From contig CACKPP010000018.1 in assembly GCA_902602105.1 (NCBI GenBank), positions 1 through 10,654 on the forward strand: DNA of 10,654 nucleotides, read 5' to 3'. The first letter of the stretch is position 1; the number at the start of each line of letters is the position of its first letter. This document shows positions 6,436-10,654 of this stretch, piece after piece. A model generated the notes under the pieces. The model was not told the DNA's origin, ran no database searches, and saw nothing but the letters and a program-made list of their open reading frames with translations. The translations under genes were made by a program, and so were the position numbers. The DNA is from an uncultured Pelagibacteraceae bacterium. GTDB lineage: Bacteria > Pseudomonadota > Alphaproteobacteria > Pelagibacterales > Pelagibacteraceae.

Positions 6436-7116
6436 TTAAACACCTAAATTTATATTTCTAGTAATATTTGTTTCAAGTTCTGCTGGTTTTTTTAAATTTA
6501 GATTATTCATAATATCTACATATTCATCAATACTATTTACCTGTAACCTTGGGTTTTGCTTTTTTTCTTTGCCTATTGTGCTTACTTTTTCTCCCTTATA
6601 ATCATGAGCAGGATATAAAAGAGTTTCATCTGGTAGTTTTAAAAGTTTGTTAAATATTGAATTGTAAGCATCTTTTGCACTACCATTTTGAAAGTCTGTT
6701 CTACCAGTTCCATTTATTAATAATGTGTCACCTGAAAAAAGATAATTATCCATTAAAAAACTGTAGCTATCTGAAGTGTGACCTGGTGTGTACATAGCTT
6801 TTATTTTAAGATTATCTAAAATTATATATTCATCATCTTTAACTTTTATTTCTACAGTATCTGCTGGAGTATGGTCACCCATAATTGTTGAGCATTTTGT
6901 AATATTTTTAAGCTTAGAAGCACCTGTGACGTGATCTGCATGGATATGTGTATCAATTACTTTAACTAATTTTAAATCTAATTCTTTCAGTAAATTTATA
7001 TATTCATTTACATTTTCTAAAACTGGATCAATAATTAAAGCCTCTCTACCTTTAGATGAGGCAATTAAGTATGTGTAAGTACTAGATTTTTGATCAAATA
7101 CTTGTTTAAAAATCAT
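6436..7116 (-). CDS. ETHE1-like metallo-beta-lactamase-fold hydrolase/dioxygenase (probable persulfide dioxygenase)
   Basis: A 226-residue cytoplasmic protein of the metallo-beta-lactamase fold. The metal motif THIHADHVTGA (56-66) supplies His57, His59, Asp61 and His62; further ligands are His113 in PGHTSDSYSF, Asp130 in FSGDTLLING and His171 in YPAHDYKG. GTGRTDFQ (136-143) after the Asp130 strand is characteristic of the ETHE1/persulfide dioxygenase branch rather than true glyoxalase II. Known members use one Fe(II) held by two His and one Asp to oxidise glutathione persulfide to sulfite. Substrate here is inferred by family; no rhodanese or sulfide:quinone reductase gene is in the window. 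It ends two bases from the convergent thioredoxin-like gene and starts only 22 bases from the divergent DUF4396 gene. Confidence 0.88.
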   Translation of the reverse strand: MIFKQVFDQKSSTYTYLIASSKGREALIIDPVLENVNEYINLLKELDLKLVKVIDTHIHADHVTGASKLKNITKCSTIMGDHTPADTVEIKVKDDEYIILDNLKIKAMYTPGHTSDSYSFLMDNYLFSGDTLLINGTGRTDFQNGSAKDAYNSIFNKLLKLPDETLLYPAHDYKGEKVSTIGKEKKQNPRLQVNSIDEYVDIMNNLNLKKPAELETNITRNINLGV

Positions 7117-7138
7117 AACTAAACATTATCATAATAGT

Positions 7139-7576
7139 ATGGAAACCACTACATTTGACTGGCTAAGTAAACATACATGGAAACAAAGTGCAAAAAATAC
7201 TGCCTGGTGTCTTCTAGGATGTTCAATTGGAGATTTTGGAACAATCTTATTTTTTCAGCTAACAAAAATACCATTTCCTGTTTTAGTTATTATGATATTA
7301 GCAATCATCAATGGATTGATTACAAGTATAATACTTGAAACAATTATTTTAATTCGTCAAAATTTAGAATTTAGAAAAGCTTTAAAAACAGCTCTAGGTA
7401 TGAGTTTCATTTCAATGATAAGCATGGAAACTACGATGAATTTAACTGATTATTTTTTAACCGGTGGAGCGATATTAACATGGTGGGTTATACCTTTAAT
7501 GCTTATTGTTGGTTTTTTAACACCATGGCCATATAATTATTGGAGGCTTAAAAAATATGACATTAACTGTCATTAA
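7139..7576 (+). CDS. DUF4396-family membrane protein
   Basis: A 145-residue protein with about four hydrophobic segments (roughly 20-40, 45-72, 84-98 and 113-130). It fits the DUF4396 family: NTAWCLLGCSIGDFGTI (20-36), with Cys24 and Cys28, and a GFLTPWPYNYWRLKKY ending (125-140) followed by a terminal Cys144-His145. The function of the family is unknown; the paired cysteines and the Cys-His end suggest a metal or thiol role, which is speculation. Met-rich GMSFISMISMETTM (87-100) is also typical. The gene is divergent from the ETHE1-like gene with only 22 bases between start codons, and the methyltransferase gene begins 20 bases before its end, implying cotranscription with that gene. Confidence 0.82.
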   Translation: METTTFDWLSKHTWKQSAKNTAWCLLGCSIGDFGTILFFQLTKIPFPVLVIMILAIINGLITSIILETIILIRQNLEFRKALKTALGMSFISMISMETTMNLTDYFLTGGAILTWWVIPLMLIVGFLTPWPYNYWRLKKYDINCH

Positions 7577-8267
7577 AAATTGGGATAATAAAACTTGGCT
7601 TTCATCTCAAGATTATATTTATTCATTTAATAATTTTTTATTAAAAAATATAAAGCTTAATTCAAATTCTAAAATTTTAGATGTGGGATGTGGAAGAGGA
7701 AAAATTTTGGGTAATTTGAGATCAAGATTAAAGTTAAAAAATAAACCACTTGGTATTGATATAATTGATCATAAGGATAAAGATAGGAGAATTAATTTTA
7801 AAAAAATAAATGTATCAAAGTTTTTTTCAACAAATAAAAAAAAATTTGATTTAATCTTAATTAAACAAACAATCCATTTACTAAATTTAAATGAAATTAA
7901 AAAAATATTAGAGTTATCAAAAAAAAATTTGAGTGATAGAGGCAAAGTTTTTATACTTACTTTAGATCCAAGTAAAAATGAAATACCTACATTTAAGTTA
8001 ATGAAATCTAAACTTAAGATTTCTCTTAACCGGGATAAAAAAATAATAAAAATGATTAAGAGACTTTATCCTAAAATAATAAAAAAAAAGTTTATCTTTA
8101 AAGTAAGAATCATTAAAACCAAGTACTTAAATATGATTAAAAATAAGTTCATATCTATTCTATTGAGCTTATCTGGTAATGAAATCTTAGAAGGTTTGAA
8201 AGAAATAGATCTTAAATATAAAAAAATTATGAATTTTGAAGATAAATTAATTTGTATAATTTTATAG
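7557..8267 (+). CDS. Class I SAM-dependent methyltransferase
   Basis: A 236-residue protein with a Rossmann-type methyltransferase domain. SAM-binding motif I is KILDVGCGRGKILG (39-52), the acidic residue after strand 2 is Asp69 in LGIDIIDH, and strand 4 is FDLILIKQTIHLL (97-109); strand 5 follows in KVFILTLDP. An N-terminal NWDNKTWLSSQDYIYSFNNFL (about 8-28, given in part) probably forms a lid or substrate helix. The C-terminal half is extremely rich in Lys and Ile, so the protein is strongly basic, and its DNA is even more A-rich than its neighbours. Substrate is unknown. The ATG lies 20 bases inside the DUF4396 gene; no later start would keep the N-terminal helix. The stop codon meets that of the convergent cytochrome b561 gene with a six-base overlap. 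Confidence 0.85.
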   Translation: MTLTVIKNWDNKTWLSSQDYIYSFNNFLLKNIKLNSNSKILDVGCGRGKILGNLRSRLKLKNKPLGIDIIDHKDKDRRINFKKINVSKFFSTNKKKFDLILIKQTIHLLNLNEIKKILELSKKNLSDRGKVFILTLDPSKNEIPTFKLMKSKLKISLNRDKKIIKMIKRLYPKIIKKKFIFKVRIIKTKYLNMIKNKFISILLSLSGNEILEGLKEIDLKYKKIMNFEDKLICIIL

Positions 8268-8789
8268 AATTTTTTTAAGTAAATTTTCCTTAAACAAAAT
8301 TTTATGGATAATTACTGCTATAATATGCAGTGATATCAAACCTATTAGTGTGTAATTACTTAAAATGTGTATTTCATAAAAAAATTCAGCTAAATCAAAG
8401 TTATCTTTAATTTCTAGATCAAAAAAAAATAAATCGAGCTTTTCTCCATTAAATAATTTTTTTAGAACACCTGAAATTGTTATTGTGAAAACTGCAAGAT
8501 ATAAGAATATATGATTTAATTTAGCAATAAATTTTTGGCCTGGAAAAATACTACTTCCAAGTTTAGGTGTAGAATTAAAAAGTTTAAAAATCAGTCTAAC
8601 TAAAATAATGTAGAATATAGATAAACCTAAAACAACATGAACACTTTCAATTGTTATTTTTTTTTCTCCAAAATCTAGATCGACTAAGTAAAAGCCCAAA
8701 GGTATTTGTATAAATAGAGCTGCGGCAGTTATCCAGTGGAATATTTTTGAAATAAGACCATAATCTTTAACTGTATTTAACAAATTCAT
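8262..8789 (-). CDS. Cytochrome b561-family membrane protein
   Basis: A 175-residue protein with four membrane helices (about 15-36, 48-69, 92-110 and 142-164), the normal length of bacterial cytochrome b561. It opens with the family pattern 'Yg..sk.fHWi.a..l..q...G' (YGLISKIFHWITAAALF, 10-26). Histidines suited to bind two b hemes across the membrane are His18, His51 (SVHVVLGL), His141 and His155, with His93 and His162 extra. Members move electrons between the quinone pool and periplasmic acceptors; E. coli CybB oxidises quinol or superoxide. The start codon abuts that of the divergent cytochrome c'-like gene (CATATG), so both may serve one electron-transfer path, but that is inference. Confidence 0.88.
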   Translation of the reverse strand: MNLLNTVKDYGLISKIFHWITAAALFIQIPLGFYLVDLDFGEKKITIESVHVVLGLSIFYIILVRLIFKLFNSTPKLGSSIFPGQKFIAKLNHIFLYLAVFTITISGVLKKLFNGEKLDLFFFDLEIKDNFDLAEFFYEIHILSNYTLIGLISLHIIAVIIHKILFKENLLKKIL

Positions 8790-9251
8790 ATGATTCTAAA
8801 ATATAGCATAGTTGCATTAAAATATATTTCCTTAATATTGATTTTATTTACTTTTTCACTTCCTTCAAATGCAGAGCTATCAGTCGAAGAAATTATCAAG
8901 GGTAGACAAGCTTTATTTAGTAAAAATTATAGTACAGCTAAAAAAGTCCAAACATTTGCATCAAAAGGAGATTTTGATAAAGCTAAAAAACTGATGTTAG
9001 AAATGAGTGAAAACTATAAAAGTCTAATAAAGTATTTTCCTGAAAATACAAAAGAAGGTTTTAATACAGAAGCTCTACCAATAATTTGGGAGGATAAAGA
9101 AAATTTTAATAACTTAATGAGTAAAGCCTCATCGGATATGATTGAGTTAACTAAAGTTATTGAGGACTCAGATGATATAAAGGGAACACTTGCCCAACTT
9201 ATGTGGAGCAACTGCAAAGCTTGCCACAGTAAATATAGAGAAGAACATTAA
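8790..9251 (+). CDS. Exported cytochrome c'/c556-like protein
   Basis: A 153-residue periplasmic protein. Residues 1-28 are a signal peptide (hydrophobic ISLILILFTFSLPSNA, cleavage after SNA). The mature part is about 125 residues, predicted as a four-helix bundle, with one heme-attachment motif Cys142-Lys-Ala-Cys145-His146 eight residues from the end, the hallmark of class II cytochromes c. The first helix carries the conserved Arg39-Gln40 pair (IIKGRQALF). At the position four residues after Arg, where low-spin c556 proteins have a Met ligand, there is Phe43, which favours the five-coordinate c' type able to bind NO or CO. The ATG directly follows the start codon of the divergent b561 gene, so its promoter must lie inside that gene. 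Confidence 0.87.
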   Translation: MILKYSIVALKYISLILILFTFSLPSNAELSVEEIIKGRQALFSKNYSTAKKVQTFASKGDFDKAKKLMLEMSENYKSLIKYFPENTKEGFNTEALPIIWEDKENFNNLMSKASSDMIELTKVIEDSDDIKGTLAQLMWSNCKACHSKYREEH

Positions 9252-9294
9252 TTTTTTGAATTGCTTTAGTGACAAATATATATAAGCTTTACCT

Positions 9295-9474
9295 ATGAAA
9301 TATATAACTGGTCTAATAAATTTAATTGTAAGTTTAGTTGTTTCTACAATTATAATTTATGCAATAAATTTTATAGCTGGTTTTGCTGGAGCCGATTACT
9401 CTTTCACTAATGGTGAAGTATTTGTAATGTGGATTTTAATGGCGATATTAGTCAATAATTGTTTTAAAAGTTAA
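9295..9474 (+). CDS. Small membrane peptide (59 residues), unknown
   Basis: An open frame between the cytochrome c'-like gene and the convergent dioxygenase gene, too short for usual cut-offs. It encodes MKYITGLINLIVSLVVSTII continued by IYAINFIAGFAGADYSFTNG and a second hydrophobic part (EVFVMWILMAILVNN). Two membrane segments at about 5-28 and 42-55 are joined by a small Gly/Asp-containing loop. Composition is that of a genuine membrane peptide, and the frame fills nearly the whole gap. No good Shine-Dalgarno site precedes the ATG (upstream AAGCTTTACCT). It overlaps the end of the dioxygenase gene by 11 bases. I recognise no family; it could be a small partner of the b/c cytochromes next to it, or an unrelated short protein. 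Confidence 0.55.
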   Translation: MKYITGLINLIVSLVVSTIIIYAINFIAGFAGADYSFTNGEVFVMWILMAILVNNCFKS

Positions 9475-10564
9475 ATTTTCTTTTTAAATGTTTTAACTTT
9501 CCTTCAGTACTGTCGTAATCAATATAACAACCTTGTAAATATCGTTGACCTTCATTAGCGTCATAAGCAGTTCTCCCATGAAGTAATCTATAATTATCCA
9601 TCATAAGTAAATTTCCTGGATTTAATTTAAATTCAATTCGATATTGCTTAGAATTATATAACTCAGATATTTTAGCTCTAGCAGAATAATATAACTCTAA
9701 TTTTTTTTTATCCATTAAAGGAACAAAATCTAGTCTTGGACTAAATCTGACTTGTTTAAATTTTTTGTTTTCATCTAACTGTATCATTTCAGCCCAATCT
9801 TCTAGAATTATATTTTTATCTATAAATTGGTATCGCACTTTAATTTCTGTCAAAATTTTATAATAATCAGAGAAGTTCTTTTTAAGTTTTTCTGTAACAG
9901 TGAAGCCGTCAACTAAAGTTGATAGACCTCCACTAACTTTATTTTCAATACAATGTAGTAACTGTATACAAGGAACTGGGTTTCTATATGGGTTATCAGT
10001 ATGTGGTGCTAATGCCAAAGAAGTATAAGCTAAATCATTTGGATTTGGTTTTGATTTAACATTAAAAAATTCACCAAAATTAGTTCGTCTAACGCTGCCA
10101 ATGGAATTTGCAAAGTTTACTATAAAGTTATTCTGAACCGGAACATTTTTAAATATAATAAAACCATATTTATAAAAATTAATTAGTGCATCATACATTA
10201 TTTTTTCTTCGAAAATATTTTCTTTAAAATCAAAATAATTTATATTTTTCAAAGATGAGTCCCACTGAATTTTTTTGATAAATTTAATGTCATTTATATT
10301 TGAAAATTCTTTAAGAATACTCTGGATTGCTAACTTAGTTTTAACACCATCATTAAAACTAATTTCTAAAAACTTTTCCGATAGATTTAATTTTTTGATT
10401 TCTATGTTCTTTTTTAATTCAGTTGGATCAAATAATCTTTGCTGAGTAGTTTTATCAACAAAAGACTCCTCATTTACCCTCTCTCTTAACCAGAAAGGGT
10501 GTATTTCTTTTTTTAAACCTTCTTTTTCAAAAAAAACTTTATTATTTGATAATTCAATTTTCAT
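9464..10564 (-). CDS. Gamma-butyrobetaine hydroxylase-like 2-oxoglutarate/Fe(II) dioxygenase
   Basis: A 366-residue cytoplasmic enzyme with the two-part build of the BBOX1/TmpA branch of the TauD/TfdA family. The N-terminal domain (about 1-90) has HPFWLRER (22-29) and QRLFDP (42-47). The catalytic domain from about 120 has the Fe(II) facial triad His188-x-Asp190 (APHTDNPYRN) and distal His329 (YRLLHGRTAYD), with Arg341 (GQRYLQGCYIDYD) positioned to bind 2-oxoglutarate. The cysteines that bind zinc in the N-terminal domain of human BBOX1 and TMLH are absent, as in many bacterial members. Known members hydroxylate gamma-butyrobetaine, trimethyllysine or trimethylaminoethylphosphonate; all are quaternary amines plausible in seawater, but the substrate here cannot be read. 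No carnitine or phosphonate gene lies in the window. Confidence 0.88.
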   Translation of the reverse strand: MKIELSNNKVFFEKEGLKKEIHPFWLRERVNEESFVDKTTQQRLFDPTELKKNIEIKKLNLSEKFLEISFNDGVKTKLAIQSILKEFSNINDIKFIKKIQWDSSLKNINYFDFKENIFEEKIMYDALINFYKYGFIIFKNVPVQNNFIVNFANSIGSVRRTNFGEFFNVKSKPNPNDLAYTSLALAPHTDNPYRNPVPCIQLLHCIENKVSGGLSTLVDGFTVTEKLKKNFSDYYKILTEIKVRYQFIDKNIILEDWAEMIQLDENKKFKQVRFSPRLDFVPLMDKKKLELYYSARAKISELYNSKQYRIEFKLNPGNLLMMDNYRLLHGRTAYDANEGQRYLQGCYIDYDSTEGKLKHLKRKFNF

Positions 10565-10580
10565 ACTTATATCTGATGAT

Positions 10581-10622
10581 TATTTAAAATTTTACTTTAA
10601 TCAATACAAATTAAATTGTATT
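10581..10622 (-). promoter_or_regulatory. Candidate promoter and palindromic operator of the dioxygenase gene
   Basis: A 20-bp near-perfect palindrome at 10603-10622 has arms AATACAAATT and AAATTGTATT, with one mismatched pair. On the minus strand a possible -35 TTGTAT (10604-10609) lies in one arm and a -10-like TAAATA (10581-10586) follows after 17 bases, 17 bases before the ATG. A repressor on the palindrome would cover the -35. No Shine-Dalgarno site is seen in the short leader. In so AT-rich a region chance is a real alternative. Confidence 0.35.
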
Positions 10623-10654
10623 AATTTCCTGTGATTAAATTAAAATCTTCAGAT

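Noticed and set aside
6427..6450. AATTTAG ... CTAAATT hairpin between the convergent thioredoxin-like and ETHE1-like genes as a bidirectional terminator
   Set aside because: Seven almost all A-T pairs with a ten-base loop and no clear T run; expected by chance at this base composition.
7125..7135. ATTATCATAAT before DUF4396 as a second Fur-type site
   Set aside because: It matches only one hexamer of the Fur pattern and lacks the 7-1-7 symmetry.
9014..9217. 67-codon open frame on the minus strand inside the cytochrome c' gene
   Set aside because: It is antisense to a well-supported gene with a signal peptide and heme motif; no features of its own.

Overview
The window is AT-rich (by eye about 30% G+C), densely packed and mostly without room between genes. 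Codon use favours A/T at third positions and the proteins are rich in Lys, Ile and Asn. With the gene set (FutA-type iron transporter, AzlCD, DUF4396, ETHE1-type hydrolase, cytochrome b561 and cytochrome c'-like protein, BBOX-like dioxygenase), this points to a streamlined marine alphaproteobacterium of the SAR11/Pelagibacterales type. That assignment is inference from composition and gene style, not from a marker gene.

Left part (1-2117): the 3' end of an AcuI/YhdH-like reductase overlaps a LysR regulator by one base. The only intergenic space with a clear regulatory look follows (972-1088). It holds a perfect 7-1-7 Fur-type operator in front of a periplasmic ferric-iron binding protein whose His-Tyr, Tyr and Tyr-Tyr ligand positions fit the FutA family.

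Iron transporter (1089-5044): the binding protein is followed by a permease with two transport domains and an ATPase, so a complete Fe(III) ABC importer. Between binding protein and permease lie about 250 bases holding an unlisted 56-codon reading frame with a C-x2-C-x3-C cluster, an ideal Shine-Dalgarno sequence with no start codon, and a 16-bp hairpin with a GGGG loop followed by a T-rich tract. The hairpin probably sets the high ratio of binding protein to permease/ATPase. This inter-cistronic block is the most unusual part of the window.

Azl and redox part (5061-7116): azlC and azlD overlap and follow the ATPase after 16 bases. A small exported thioredoxin-fold protein follows, with CSSC but Thr in place of the cis-proline. 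An ETHE1-like metallo-beta-lactamase-fold protein converges on it from the minus strand.

Right part (7139-10654): a DUF4396 membrane protein overlaps a small SAM methyltransferase by 20 bases. A cytochrome b561 (minus) and a cytochrome c'-like protein (plus) are divergent with directly abutting start codons (CATATG). A 59-residue membrane peptide not previously listed lies next, then a gamma-butyrobetaine-hydroxylase-like dioxygenase on the minus strand, with a near-perfect 20-bp palindrome in its upstream region. I saw no tRNA, rRNA, CRISPR array, insertion sequence or phage gene. No gene-free stretch exceeds 300 bases.
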